A stretch of 64,000 bases of DNA from Auanema rhodensis (Eukaryota > Nematoda > Chromadorea > Rhabditida > Rhabditidae), in the NCBI GenBank assembly GCA_964057225.1, contig OZ059897.1, positions 20,398,001 to 20,462,000 on the forward strand, written 5' to 3'. The notes below the pieces were generated by a model. The model was given only the letters and a program-made list of their open reading frames with translations. It was not told the origin of the DNA and ran no database searches. How positions within the stretch are numbered: position 1 is the stretch's first letter; each line of letters begins with the position of its first letter. A program made the position numbers and the translations under genes. Of the stretch, positions 10,882 through 25,623 are shown piece after piece.

Positions 10882-12987
10882 ATCGTTTGAGAAATGATGC
10901 ATTAGTGTATGTTGAGTTTCCATGTACACTCAACATTGCTTCCAAAAACATTTTGACAAAAATTTTTTCGAAAAATTTCAGAATAATTTAGCAAAAAGTA
11001 GATGTTTTTAGATTCCTTTTTTCAAGGCGAAGACGATGGACAATGTTATTCAACGAAAAAATTAATTCTTCAGGGTGAAAATCGAGGATATAAGTGTGAA
11101 CTTATATCAGTTGATATCTCGGTACATTTTTAAGCTAGCGCAAATCTGATAACACAGATCGACGCAGCTTAAAAATCCGCATCGAATGCACTATACTATA
11201 TGGAAGAACGCTTAATACAAAAATTAGTTATGATCGTTTGAAAAATGATGCATTAGTGTATGTTGAGTTTCCATGTACACTCAACATTGCTTCCAAAAAC
11301 ATTTTGACAAAAATTTTTTCGAAAAATTTCAAAATAATTTAGCAAAAAGTAGATGTTTTTAGATTCCTTTTTTCAAGGCAAAGACGATGGACAATGTTAT
11401 TCAACGAAAAAATTATTTCTTCAGGGTGAAAATCGAGGATATAAGTGTGAACTTATATCAGTTGATATATCGGTGCATTTTTAAGCTAGCGCAAATCTGA
11501 TAACACAGATCGACGCAGCTTAAAAATCCGCATCGAATGCACTATACTACATTAAGAAACGCTTAATACAAAAATTAGTTATGATCGTTTGAAAAATGAT
11601 GCATTAGTGTATGTTGAGTTTCCATGTACACTCAACATTGCTTCCAAAAACATTTTGACAAAACTTTTTTCGAAAAATTTCAAAATAATTTAGCAAAAAG
11701 TAGATGTTTTTAGATTCCTTTTTTCAAGGCAAAGACGATGGACAATGTTATTCAACGAAAAAATTAATTCTTCAGGGTGAAAATCGAGGATATAAGTGTG
11801 AACTTATATCAGTTGATATCTCGGTACATTTTTAAGCTAGCGCAAATCTGATAACACAGATCGACGCAGCTTAAAAATCCGCATCGAATGCACTATACTA
11901 CATGGAAGAACGCTTAATACAAAAATTAGTTATGATCGTTTGAAAAATGATGCATTAGTGTATGTTGAGTTTCCATGTACACTCAACATTGCTTCCAAAA
12001 ACATTTTGACAAAAATTTTTTCGAAAAATTTCAAAATAATTTAGCAAAAAGTAGATGTTTTTAGATTCCTTTTTTCAAGGCAAAGACAATGGACCATGTT
12101 ATTCAACGAAAAAATTAATTCTTCAGGGTGAAAATCGAGGATATAAGTGTAAACTTATATCATTTGATATCTCGGTGCATTTTTAAGCTAGCGCAAATCT
12201 GCAAACACAGATCGACGCAGCTTAAAAATCCGCATCAAATGCACTATACTACATTAAGAAACGCTTAATACAAAAAGTAGTTATGATCGTTTGAAAAATG
12301 ATGCATTAGTGTATGTTGAGTTTCCATGTACACTCAACATTGCTTCCAAAAACATTTTGACAAAAATTTTTTCGAAAAATTTCAAAATAATTTAGCAAAA
12401 AGTAGATGTTTTTAGATTCCTTTTTTCAAGGCGAAGACGATGGACAATGTTATTCAACGAAAAAATCAATTCTTCAGGGTGAAAATCGAGGATATAAGTG
12501 TGAACTTATATCAGTTGATATCTCGGTACATTTTTAAGCTAGCGCAAATCTGATAACACAGATCGACGCAGCTTAAAAATCCGCATCGAATGCACTATAC
12601 TACATGGAAGAACGCTTAATACAAAAATTAGTTATGATCGTTTGAAAAATGATGCATTAGTGTATGTTGAGTTTCCATGTACACTCAACATTGCTTCCAA
12701 AAACATTTTGACAAAAATTTTTTCGAAAAATTTCAAAATAATTTAGCAAAAAGTAGATGTTTTTAGATTCCTTTTTTCAAGGCAAAGACAATGGACCATG
12801 TTATTCAACGAAAAAATTAATTCTTCAGGGTGAAAATCGAGGATATAAGTGTAAACTTATATCATTTGATATCTCGGTGCATTTTTAAGCTAGCGCAAAT
12901 CTGATAACACAGATCGACGCAGCTTAAAAATCCGCATCGAATGCACTATACTACATTAAGAAACGCTTAATACAAAAATTAGTTATG
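10882..12987. repeat. Hexamer block M32-M37, copy 1
   Basis: A six-monomer, 2,106-bp unit with six distinguishable members in the order gtttgagaaatg/cagaataa, gatatatcgg, aaactttttt, ctgcaaac, aatcaattc, and gacaatggacc with catttg. It is followed immediately by a second copy. Confidence 0.92.
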
Positions 12988-15900
12988 ATCGTTTGAGAAA
13001 TGATGCATTAGTGTATGTTGAGTTTCCATGTACACTCAACATTGCTTCCAAAAACATTTTGACAAAAATTTTTTCGAAAAATTTCAGAATAATTTAGCAA
13101 AAAGTAGATGTTTTTAGATTCCTTTTTTCAAGGCGAAGACGATGGACAATGTTATTCAACGAAAAAATTAATTCTTCAGGGTGAAAATCGAGGATATAAG
13201 TGTGAACTTATATCAGTTGATATCTCGGTACATTTTTAAGCTAGCGCAAATCTGATAACACAGATCGACGCAGCTTAAAAATCCGCATCGAATGCACTAT
13301 ACTATATGGAAGAACGCTTAATACAAAAATTAGTTATGATCGTTTGAAAAATGATGCATTAGTGTATGTTGAGTTTCCATGTACACTCAACATTGCTTCC
13401 AAAAACATTTTGACAAAAATTTTTTCGAAAAATTTCAAAATAATTTAGCAAAAAGTAGATGTTTTTAGATTCCTTTTTTCAAGGCAAAGACGATGGACAA
13501 TGTTATTCAACGAAAAAATTATTTCTTCAGGGTGAAAATCGAGGATATAAGTGTGAACTTATATCAGTTGATATATCGGTGCATTTTTAAGCTAGCGCAA
13601 ATCTGATAACACAGATCGACGCAGCTTAAAAATCCGCATCGAATGCACTATACTACATTAAGAAACGCTTAATACAAAAATTAGTTATGATCGTTTGAAA
13701 AATGATGCATTAGTGTATGTTGAGTTTCCATGTACACTCAACATTGCTTCCAAAAACATTTTGACAAAACTTTTTTCGAAAAATTTCAAAATAATTTAGC
13801 AAAAAGTAGATGTTTTTAGATTCCTTTTTTCAAGGCAAAGACGATGGACAATGTTATTCAACGAAAAAATTAATTCTTCAGGGTGAAAATCGAGGATATA
13901 AGTGTGAACTTATATCAGTTGATATCTCGGTACATTTTTAAGCTAGCGCAAATCTGATAACACAGATCGACGCAGCTTAAAAATCCGCATCGAATGCACT
14001 ATACTACATGGAAGAACGCTTAATACAAAAATTAGTTATGATCGTTTGAAAAATGATGCATTAGTGTATGTTGAGTTTCCATGTACACTCAACATTGCTT
14101 CCAAAAACATTTTGACAAAAATTTTTTCGAAAAATTTCAAAATAATTTAGCAAAAAGTAGATGTTTTTAGATTCCTTTTTTCAAGGCAAAGACAATGGAC
14201 CATGTTATTCAACGAAAAAATTAATTCTTCAGGGTGAAAATCGAGGATATAAGTGTAAACTTATATCATTTGATATCTCGGTGCATTTTTAAGCTAGCGC
14301 AAATCTGCAAACACAGATCGACGCAGCTTAAAAATCCGCATCAAATGCACTATACTACATTAAGAAACGCTTAATACAAAAAGTAGTTATGATCGTTTGA
14401 AAAATGATGCATTAGTGTATGTTGAGTTTCCATGTACACTCAACATTGCTTCCAAAAACATTTTGACAAAAATTTTTTCGAAAAATTTCAAAATAATTTA
14501 GCAAAAAGTAGATGTTTTTAGATTCCTTTTTTCAAGGCGAAGACGATGGACAATGTTATTCAACGAAAAAATCAATTCTTCAGGGTGAAAATCGAGGATA
14601 TAAGTGTGAACTTATATCAGTTGATATCTCGGTACATTTTTAAGCTAGCGCAAATCTGATAACACAGATCGACGCAGCTTAAAAATCCGCATCGAATGCA
14701 CTATACTACATGGAAGAACGCTTAATACAAAAATTAGTTATGATCGTTTGAAAAATGATGCATTAGTGTATGTTGAGTTTCCATGTACACTCAACATTGC
14801 TTCCAAAAACATTTTGACAAAAATTTTTTCGAAAAATTTCAAAATAATTTAGCAAAAAGTAGATGTTTTTAGATTCCTTTTTTCAAGGCAAAGACAATGG
14901 ACCATGTTATTCAACGAAAAAATTAATTCTTCAGGGTGAAAATCGAGGATATAAGTGTAAACTTATATCATTTGATATCTCGGTGCATTTTTAAGCTAGC
15001 GCAAATCTGATAACACAGATCGACGCAGCTTAAAAATCCGCATCAAATGCACTATACTACATTAAGAAACGCTTAATACAAAAATTAGTTATGATCGTTT
15101 GAAAAATGATGCATTAGTGTATGTTGAGTTTCCATGTACACTCAACATTGCTTCCAAAAACATTTTGACAAAAATTTTTTCGAAAAATTTCAAAATAATT
15201 TAGCAAAAAGTAGATGTTTTTAGATTTCTTTTTTCAAGGCGAAGACGATGGACAATGTTATTCAACGAAAAAATTAATTCTTCAGGGTGAAAATCGAGGA
15301 TATAAGTGTGAACTTATATCAGTTGATATCTCGGTACATTTTTAAGCTAGCGCAAATCTGATAACACAGATCGACGCAGCTTAAAAATCCGCATCGAATG
15401 CACTATACTACATGGAAGAACGCTTAATACAAAAATTAGTTATGATCGTTTGAAAAATGATGCATTAGTGTATGTTGAGTTTCCATGTACACTCAACATT
15501 GCTTCCAAAAACATTTTGACAAAAATTTTTTCGAAAAATTTCAAAATAATTTAGCAAAAAGTAGATGTTTTTAGATTCCTTTTTTCAAGGCAAAGACGAT
15601 GGACAATGTTATTCAACGAAAAAATTATTTCTTCAGGGTGAAAATCGAGGATATAAGTGTGAACTTATATCAGTTGATATATCGGTGCATTTTTAAGCTA
15701 GCGCAAATCTGAGAACACAGATCGACGCAGCTTAAAAATCCGCATCGAATGCACTATACTACATTAAGAAACGCTTAATACAAAAATTAGTTATGATCGT
15801 TTGAAAAATGATGCATTAGTGTATGTTGAGTTTCCATGTACACTCAACATTGCTTCCAAAAACATTTTGACAAAAATTTTTTCGAAAAATTTCAAAATAA

Positions 15901-16497
15901 TTTAGCAAAAAGTAGATGTTTTTAGATTCCTTTTTTCAAGGCAAAGACGATGGACAATGTTATTCAACGAAAAAATTAATTCTTCAGGGTGAAAATCGAG
16001 GATATAAGTGTAAACTTATATCAGTTGATATCTAGGTACATTTTTAAGCTAGCGCAAATCTGATAACACAGATCGACGCAGCTTAAAAATCCGCATCGAA
16101 TGCACTATACTACATGGAAGAACGCTTAATACAAAAATTAGTTATGATCGTTTGAAAAATGATGCATTAGTGTATGTTGAGTTTCCATGTACACTCAACA
16201 TTGCTTCCAAAAACATTTTGACAAAAATTTTTTCGAAAAATTTCAAAATAATTTAGCAAAAAGTAGATGTTTTTAGATTCCTTTTTTCAAGGCAAAGACG
16301 ATAAACAATGTAATTCAACGAAAAAATTAATTCTTCAGGGTGAAAATCGAGGATATAAGTGTAAACTTATATCAGTTGATATCTCGGTGCATTTTTAAGC
16401 TAGCGCAAATCTGATAACACAGATCGACGCAGCTTAAAAATCCGCATCGAATGCACTATACTACATTAAGAAACGCTTAATACAAAAATTAGTTATG
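11584..16497. repeat. 14-monomer duplication unit M34-M47, copy 1
   Basis: A 4,914-bp unit starting within the first hexamer and ending in M47, followed directly by its copy. M46 carries the private change atctaggt. The last 30 or so bases of M47 read taagaaac and then gatcg, like the ends of M33 and M39, not tgagaaac and gattg as in M61. That is what a crossover between an M47/M61-type and an M33-type monomer would leave, placed between 16384 and 16468. Confidence 0.93.
12988..15093. repeat. Hexamer block M38-M43, copy 2
   Basis: This is the direct tandem copy of 10882-12987. All six diagnostic members recur in order. The one marker difference I see is in the last member, where M43 reads gcatcaaatg and M37 reads gcatcgaatg. 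Confidence 0.92.
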
Positions 16498-19400
16498 ATC
16501 GTTTGAAAAATGATGCATTAGTGTATGTTGAGTTTCCATGTACACTCAACATTGCTTCCAAAAACATTTTGACAAAACTTTTTTCGAAAAATTTCAAAAT
16601 AATTTAGCAAAAAGTAGATGTTTTTAGATTCCTTTTTTCAAGGCAAAGACGATGGACAATGTTATTCAACGAAAAAATTAATTCTTCAGGGTGAAAATCG
16701 AGGATATAAGTGTGAACTTATATCAGTTGATATCTCGGTACATTTTTAAGCTAGCGCAAATCTGATAACACAGATCGACGCAGCTTAAAAATCCGCATCG
16801 AATGCACTATACTACATGGAAGAACGCTTAATACAAAAATTAGTTATGATCGTTTGAAAAATGATGCATTAGTGTATGTTGAGTTTCCATGTACACTCAA
16901 CATTGCTTCCAAAAACATTTTGACAAAAATTTTTTCGAAAAATTTCAAAATAATTTAGCAAAAAGTAGATGTTTTTAGATTCCTTTTTTCAAGGCAAAGA
17001 CAATGGACCATGTTATTCAACGAAAAAATTAATTCTTCAGGGTGAAAATCGAGGATATAAGTGTAAACTTATATCATTTGATATCTCGGTGCATTTTTAA
17101 GCTAGCGCAAATCTGCAAACACAGATCGACGCAGCTTAAAAATCCGCATCAAATGCACTATACTACATTAAGAAACGCTTAATACAAAAAGTAGTTATGA
17201 TCGTTTGAAAAATGATGCATTAGTGTATGTTGAGTTTCCATGTACACTCAACATTGCTTCCAAAAACATTTTGACAAAAATTTTTTCGAAAAATTTCAAA
17301 ATAATTTAGCAAAAAGTAGATGTTTTTAGATTCCTTTTTTCAAGGCGAAGACGATGGACAATGTTATTCAACGAAAAAATCAATTCTTCAGGGTGAAAAT
17401 CGAGGATATAAGTGTGAACTTATATCAGTTGATATCTCGGTACATTTTTAAGCTAGCGCAAATCTGATAACACAGATCGACGCAGCTTAAAAATCCGCAT
17501 CGAATGCACTATACTACATGGAAGAACGCTTAATACAAAAATTAGTTATGATCGTTTGAAAAATGATGCATTAGTGTATGTTGAGTTTCCATGTACACTC
17601 AACATTGCTTCCAAAAACATTTTGACAAAAATTTTTTCGAAAAATTTCAAAATAATTTAGCAAAAAGTAGATGTTTTTAGATTCCTTTTTTCAAGGCAAA
17701 GACAATGGACCATGTTATTCAACGAAAAAATTAATTCTTCAGGGTGAAAATCGAGGATATAAGTGTAAACTTATATCATTTGATATCTCGGTGCATTTTT
17801 AAGCTAGCGCAAATCTGATAACACAGATCGACGCAGCTTAAAAATCCGCATCGAATGCACTATACTACATTAAGAAACGCTTAATACAAAAATTAGTTAT
17901 GATCGTTTGAGAAATGATGCATTAGTGTATGTTGAGTTTCCATGTACACTCAACATTGCTTCCAAAAACATTTTGACAAAAATTTTTTCGAAAAATTTCA
18001 GAATAATTTAGCAAAAAGTAGATGTTTTTAGATTCCTTTTTTCAAGGCGAAGACGATGGACAATGTTATTCAACGAAAAAATTAATTCTTCAGGGTGAAA
18101 ATCGAGGATATAAGTGTGAACTTATATCAGTTGATATCTCGGTACATTTTTAAGCTAGCGCAAATCTGATAACACAGATCGACGCAGCTTAAAAATCCGC
18201 ATCGAATGCACTATACTATATGGAAGAACGCTTAATACAAAAATTAGTTATGATCGTTTGAAAAATGATGCATTAGTGTATGTTGAGTTTCCATGTACAC
18301 TCAACATTGCTTCCAAAAACATTTTGACAAAAATTTTTTCGAAAAATTTCAAAATAATTTAGCAAAAAGTAGATGTTTTTAGATTCCTTTTTTCAAGGCA
18401 AAGACGATGGACAATGTTATTCAACGAAAAAATTATTTCTTCAGGGTGAAAATCGAGGATATAAGTGTGAACTTATATCAGTTGATATATCGGTGCATTT
18501 TTAAGCTAGCGCAAATCTGATAACACAGATCGACGCAGCTTAAAAATCCGCATCGAATGCACTATACTACATTAAGAAACGCTTAATACAAAAATTAGTT
18601 ATGATCGTTTGAAAAATGATGCATTAGTGTATGTTGAGTTTCCATGTACACTCAACATTGCTTCCAAAAACATTTTGACAAAACTTTTTTCGAAAAATTT
18701 CAAAATAATTTAGCAAAAAGTAGATGTTTTTAGATTCCTTTTTTCAAGGCAAAGACGATGGACAATGTTATTCAACGAAAAAATTAATTCTTCAGGGTGA
18801 AAATCGAGGATATAAGTGTGAACTTATATCAGTTGATATCTCGGTACATTTTTAAGCTAGCGCAAATCTGATAACACAGATCGACGCAGCTTAAAAATCC
18901 GCATCGAATGCACTATACTACATGGAAGAACGCTTAATACAAAAATTAGTTATGATCGTTTGAAAAATGATGCATTAGTGTATGTTGAGTTTCCATGTAC
19001 ACTCAACATTGCTTCCAAAAACATTTTGACAAAAATTTTTTCGAAAAATTTCAAAATAATTTAGCAAAAAGTAGATGTTTTTAGATTCCTTTTTTCAAGG
19101 CAAAGACAATGGACCATGTTATTCAACGAAAAAATTAATTCTTCAGGGTGAAAATCGAGGATATAAGTGTAAACTTATATCATTTGATATCTCGGTGCAT
19201 TTTTAAGCTAGCGCAAATCTGCAAACACAGATCGACGCAGCTTAAAAATCCGCATCAAATGCACTATACTACATTAAGAAACGCTTAATACAAAAAGTAG
19301 TTATGATCGTTTGAAAAATGATGCATTAGTGTATGTTGAGTTTCCATGTACACTCAACATTGCTTCCAAAAACATTTTGACAAAAATTTTTTCGAAAAAT

Positions 19401-21411
19401 TTCAAAATAATTTAGCAAAAAGTAGATGTTTTTAGATTCCTTTTTTCAAGGCGAAGACGATGGACAATGTTATTCAACGAAAAAATCAATTCTTCAGGGT
19501 GAAAATCGAGGATATAAGTGTGAACTTATATCAGTTGATATCTCGGTACATTTTTAAGCTAGCGCAAATCTGATAACACAGATCGACGCAGCTTAAAAAT
19601 CCGCATCGAATGCACTATACTACATGGAAGAACGCTTAATACAAAAATTAGTTATGATCGTTTGAAAAATGATGCATTAGTGTATGTTGAGTTTCCATGT
19701 ACACTCAACATTGCTTCCAAAAACATTTTGACAAAAATTTTTTCGAAAAATTTCAAAATAATTTAGCAAAAAGTAGATGTTTTTAGATTCCTTTTTTCAA
19801 GGCAAAGACAATGGACCATGTTATTCAACGAAAAAATTAATTCTTCAGGGTGAAAATCGAGGATATAAGTGTAAACTTATATCATTTGATATCTCGGTGC
19901 ATTTTTAAGCTAGCGCAAATCTGATAACACAGATCGACGCAGCTTAAAAATCCGCATCAAATGCACTATACTACATTAAGAAACGCTTAATACAAAAATT
20001 AGTTATGATCGTTTGAAAAATGATGCATTAGTGTATGTTGAGTTTCCATGTACACTCAACATTGCTTCCAAAAACATTTTGACAAAAATTTTTTCGAAAA
20101 ATTTCAAAATAATTTAGCAAAAAGTAGATGTTTTTAGATTTCTTTTTTCAAGGCGAAGACGATGGACAATGTTATTCAACGAAAAAATTAATTCTTCAGG
20201 GTGAAAATCGAGGATATAAGTGTGAACTTATATCAGTTGATATCTCGATACATTTTTAAGCTAGCGCAAATCTGATAACACAGATCGACGCAGCTTAAAA
20301 ATCCGCATCGAATGCACTATACTACATGGAAGAACGCTTAATACAAAAATTAGTTATGATCGTTTGAAAAATGATGCATTAGTGTATGTTGAGTTTCCAT
20401 GTACACTCAACATTGCTTCCAAAAACATTTTGACAAAAATTTTTTCGAAAAATTTCAAAATAATTTAGCAAAAAGTAGATGTTTTTAGATTCCTTTTTTC
20501 AAGGCAAAGACGATGGACAATGTTATTCAACGAAAAAATTATTTCTTCAGGGTGAAAATCGAGGATATAAGTGTGAACTTATATCAGTTGATATATCGGT
20601 GCATTTTTAAGCTAGCGCAAATCTGAGAACACAGATCGACGCAGCTTAAAAATCCGCATCGAATGCACTATACTACATTAAGAAACGCTTAATACAAAAA
20701 TTAGTTATGATCGTTTGAAAAATGATGCATTAGTGTATGTTGAGTTTCCATGTACACTCAACATTGCTTCCAAAAACATTTTGACAAAAATTTTTTCGAA
20801 AAATTTCAAAATAATTTAGCAAAAAGTAGATGTTTTTAGATTCCTTTTTTCAAGGCAAAGACGATGGACAATGTTATTCAACGAAAAAATTAATTCTTCA
20901 GGGTGAAAATCGAGGATATAAGTGTAAACTTATATCAGTTGATATCTCGGTACATTTTTAAGCTAGCGCAAATCTGATAACACAGATCGACGCAGCTTAA
21001 AAATCCGCATCGAATGCACTATACTACATGGAAGAACGCTTAATACAAAAATTAGTTATGATCGTTTGAAAAATGATGCATTAGTGTATGTTGAGTTTCC
21101 ATGTACACTCAACATTGCTTCCAAAAACATTTTGACAAAAATTTTTTCGAAAAATTTCAAAATAATTTAGCAAAAAGTAGATGTTTTTAGATTCCTTTTT
21201 TCAAGGCAAAGACGATAAACAATGTAATTCAACGAAAAAATTAATTCTTCAGGGTGAAAATCGAGGATATAAGTGTAAACTTATATCAGTTGATATCTCG
21301 GTGCATTTTTAAGCTAGCGCAAATCTGATAACACAGATCGACGCAGCTTAAAAATCCGCATCGAATGCACTATACTACATTGAGAAACGCTTAATACACA
21401 AATTAGTTATG
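16498..21411. repeat. 14-monomer duplication unit M48-M61, copy 2
   Basis: Each monomer matches the one 4,914 bp to its left: M48 to M34, M49 to M35, and so on to M61 and M47. Even weak markers are preserved, such as gcatcgaatg in M37/M51 against gcatcaaatg in M43/M57. Private changes are few; one is atctcgatac in M58. Low divergence means the event is recent or the copies have been homogenised. Confidence 0.93.
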
Positions 21412-22815
21412 ATTGTTTGAAAAATGATGCATTAGTGTATGTTGAGTTTCCATGTACACTCAACATTGCTTCCAAAAACATTTTGACAAAAATTTTTTCG
21501 AAAAATTTCAAAATAATTTAGCAAAAAGTAGATGTTTTTAGATTCCTTTTTTCAAGGCAAAGACAATGGACCATGTTATTCAACGAAAAAATTAATTCTT
21601 CAGGGTGAAAATCGAGGATATAAGTGTAAACTTATATCATTTGATATCTCGGTGCATTTTTAAGCTAGCGCAAATCTGATAACACCGATCGACGCAGCTT
21701 AAAAATCCGCATCGAATGCACTATACTACATTAAGAAACGCTTAATACAAAAATTAGTTATGATCGTTTGAAAAATGATGCATTAGTGTATGTTGAGTTT
21801 CCATGTACACTCAACATTGCTTCCAAAAACATTTTGACAAAAATTTTTTCGAAAAATTTCAAAATAATTCAGCAAAAAGTAGATGTTTTTAGATTCCTTT
21901 TTTCAAGGCGAAGACGATGGACAATGTTATTCAACGAAAAAATTAATTCTTCAGGGTGAAAATCGAGGATATAAGTGTGAACTTATATCAGTTGATATCT
22001 CGGTACATTTGTAAGCTAGCGCAAATCTGATAACACAGATCGACGCAGCTTAAAAATCCGCATCGAATGCACTATACTACATGGAAGAACGCTTAATACA
22101 AAAATTAGTTATGATCGTTTGAAAAATGATGCATTAGTGTATGTTGAGTTTCCATGTACACTCAACATTGCTTCCAAAAACATTTTGACAAAAATTTTTT
22201 CGAAAAATTTCAAAATAATTTAGCAAAAAGTAGATGTTTTTAGATTCCTTTTTTCAAGGCAAAGACAATGGACCATGTTATTCAACGAAAAAATTAATTC
22301 TTCAGGGTGAAAATCGAGGATATAAGTGTAAACTTATATCATTTGATATCTCGGTGCATTTTTAAGCTAGCGCAAATCTGATAACACCGATCGACGCAGC
22401 TTAAAAATCCGCATCGAATGCACTATACTACATTAAGAAACGCTTAATACAAAAATTAGTTATGATCGTTTGAAAAATGATGCATTAGTGTATGTTGAGT
22501 TTCCATGTACACTCAACATTGCTTCCAAAAACATTTTGACAAAAATTTTTTCGAAAAATTTCAAAATAATTCAGCAAAAAGTAGATGTTTTTAGATTCCT
22601 TTTTTCAAGGCGAAGACGATGGACAATGTTATTCAACGAAAAAATTAATTCTTCAGGGTGAAAATCGAGGATATAAGTGTGAACTTATATCAGTTGATAT
22701 CTCGGTACATTTTTAAGCTAGCGCAAATCTGATAACACAGATCGACGCAGCTTAAAAATCCGCATCGAATGCACTATACTACATGGAAGAACGCTTAATA
22801 CAAAAATTAGTTATG
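21412..22815. repeat. Tandem dimer duplication M62-M63 / M64-M65
   Basis: Two 702-bp copies (21412-22113 and 22114-22815), each an aacaccgatc monomer followed by the monomer in which T108 became C. M63 has the private change catttgtaagc. M62 begins with gattg and M64 with gatcg, so the exchange point lies at or near the monomer start. Confidence 0.88.
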
Positions 22816-24570
22816 ATCGTTTGAAAAATGATGCATTAGTGTATGTTGAGTTTCCATGTACACTCAACATTGCTTCCAAAAACATTTTGACAAAAATTTT
22901 TTCGAAAAATTTCAAAATAATTTAGCAAAAAGTAGATGTTTTTAGATTCCTTTTTTCAAGGCAAAGACAATGGACCATGTTATTCAACGAAAAAATTAAT
23001 TCTTCAGGGTGAAAATCGAGGATATAAGTGTAAACTTATATCATTTGATATCTCGGTGCATTTTTAAGCTAGCGCAAATCTGATAACACAGATCGACGCA
23101 GCTTAAAAATCCGCATCGAATGCACTATACTACATTAAGAAACGCTTAATACAAAAATTAGTTATGATCGTTTGAAAAATGATGCATTAGTGTATGTTGA
23201 GTTTCCATTTACACTCAACATTGCTTCCAAAAACATTTTGACAAAAATTTTTTCGAAAAATTTCAAAATAATTTAGCAAAAAGTAGATGTTTTTAGATTC
23301 CTTTTTTCAAGGCAAAGACGATGGACAATGTTATTTAACGAAAAAAGTAATTCTTCAGGATGAAAATCGAGGATAAAAGTGTAAACTTATATCAGTTGAT
23401 ATCTCGGTGCATTTTTAAGCTAGCGCAAATCTGATAACACAGATCGACGCAGCTTAAAAATCCGCATCGAATGCACTATACTACATTGAGAAACGCTTAA
23501 TACAAAAATTAGTTATGATCGTTTGAAAAATGATGCATTAGTGTATGTTGAGTTTCCATGTACACTCAACATTGCTTCCAAAAACATTTTGACAAAAATT
23601 TTTTCGAAAAATTTCAAAATAATTTAGCAAAAAGTAGATGTTTTTAGATTCCTTTTTTCAAGGCAAAGACAATGGACCATGTTATTCAACGAAAAAATTA
23701 ATTCTTCAGGGTGAAAATCGAGGATATAAGTGTGAACTTATATCAGTTGATATCTCGGTGCATTTTTAAGCTAGCGCAAATCTGATAACACAGATCGACG
23801 CAGCTTAAAAATCCGCATCGAATGCACTATACTACATTAAGAAACGCTTAGTACAAAAATTAGTTATGATCGTTTGAAAAATGATGCATTAGTGTATGTT
23901 GAGTTTCCATGTACACTCAACATTGCTTCCAAAAACATTTTGACAAAAATTTTTTCGAAAAATTTCAAAATAATTTAGCAAAAAGTAGATGTTTTTAGAT
24001 TCCTTTTTTCAAGGCAAAGACGATGGACAATGTTATTCAACGAAAAAATTAATTCTTCAGGGTGAAAATCGAGGATATAAGTGTAAACTTATATCAGTTG
24101 ATATCTCGGTACATTTTTAAGCTAGCGCAAATCTGATAACACAGATCGACGCAGCTTAAAAATCCGCATCGAATGCACTATACTACATGGAAGAACGCTT
24201 AATACAAAAATTAGTTATGATCGTTTGAAAAATGATGCATTAGTGTATGTTGAGTTTCCATGTACACTCAACATTGCTTCCAAAAACATTTTGACAAAAA
24301 TTTTTTCGAAAAATTTCAAAATAATTTAGCAAAAAGTAGATGTTTTTAGATTCCTTTTTTCAAGGCAAAGACGATGGACAATGTTATTTAACGAAAAAAT
24401 TAATTCTTCAGGGTGAAAATCGAGGATAAAAGTGTAAACTTATATCAGTTGATATCTCGGTGCATTTTTAAGCTAGCGCAAATCTGATAACACAGATCGA
24501 CGCAGCTTAAAAATCCGCATCGAATGCACTATACTACATTGAGAAACGCTCAATACAAAAATTAGTTATG

Positions 24571-25505
24571 ATCGTTTGAAAAATGATGCATTAGTGTATG
24601 TTGAGTTTCCATGTACACTCAACATTGCTTCCAAAAACATTTTGACAAAAATTTTTTCGAAAAATTTCAAAATAATTTAGCAAAAAGTAGATGTTTTTAG
24701 ATTCCTTTTTTCAAGGCAAAGACGATAAACAATGTAATTCAACGAAAAAATTAATTCTTCAGGGTGAAAATCGAGGATATAAGTGTAAACTTATATCAGT
24801 TGATATCTCGGTGCATTTTTAAGCTAGCGCAAATCTGATAACACAGATCGACGCAGCTTAAAAATCCGCATCGAATGCACTATACTACATTGAGAAACGC
24901 TTAATACACAAATTAGTTATGATTGTTTGAAAAATGATGCATTAGTGTATGTTGAGTTTCCATGTACACTCAACATTGCTTCCAAAAACATTTTGACAAA
25001 AATTTTTTCGAAAAATTTCAAAATAATTTAGCAAAAAGTAGATGTTTTTAGATTCCTTTTTTCAAGGCAAAGACAATGGACCATGTTATTCAACGAAAAA
25101 ATTAATTCTTCAGGGTGAAAATCGAGGATATAAGTGTAAACTTATATCATTTGATATCTCGGTGCATTTTTAAGCTAGCGCAAATCTGATAACACCGATC
25201 GACGCAGCTTAAAAATCCGCATCGAATGCACTATACTACATTAAGAAACGCTTAATACAAAAATTAGTTATGATCGTTTGAAAAATGATGCATTAGTGTA
25301 TGTTGAGTTTCCATGTACACTCAACATTGCTTCCAAAAACATTTTGACAAAAATTTTTTCGAAAAATTTCAAAATAATTCAGCAAAAAGTAGATGTTTTT
25401 AGATTCCTTTTTTCAAGGCGAAGACGATGGACAATGTTATTCAACGAAAAAATTAATTCTTCAGGGTGAAAATCGAGGATATAAGTGTGAACTTATATCA
25501 GTTGA
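24571..25505. repeat. Second copy of the M61-M63 trimer (M71-M73)
   Basis: M71-M73 repeat the M61-M63 order (gataaac with aatgtaattc and tacacaaatt; aacaccgatc; T108 to C with gcgaagacg) 3,510 bp downstream. The match ends inside M73. After position 229 M73 carries gtgcat and taagaaac in place of gtacat and ggaagaac, making it a chimera with an exchange point between 25501 and 25515. Confidence 0.85.
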
Positions 25506-25623
25506 TATCTCGGTGCATTTTTAAGCTAGCGCAAATCTGATAACACAGATCGACGCAGCTTAAAAATCCGCATCGAATGCACTATACTACATTAAGAAAC
25601 GCTTAATACAAAAATTAGTTATG

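Larger units (their letters stand above)
10882..21411. repeat. Zone 2: M32-M61, 6-mer nested in 14-mer duplication
   Basis: Thirty monomers explained almost wholly by two duplications: a 6-monomer block copied once, then a 14-monomer block copied once. Zone-specific markers are gtttgagaaatg with cagaataa (M32, M38, M52), gatatatcgg (M33 family), the run change to aaactttttt (M34 family), ctgcaaac with gcatcaaatg (M35 family), and aatcaattc (M36 family). Confidence 0.92.
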
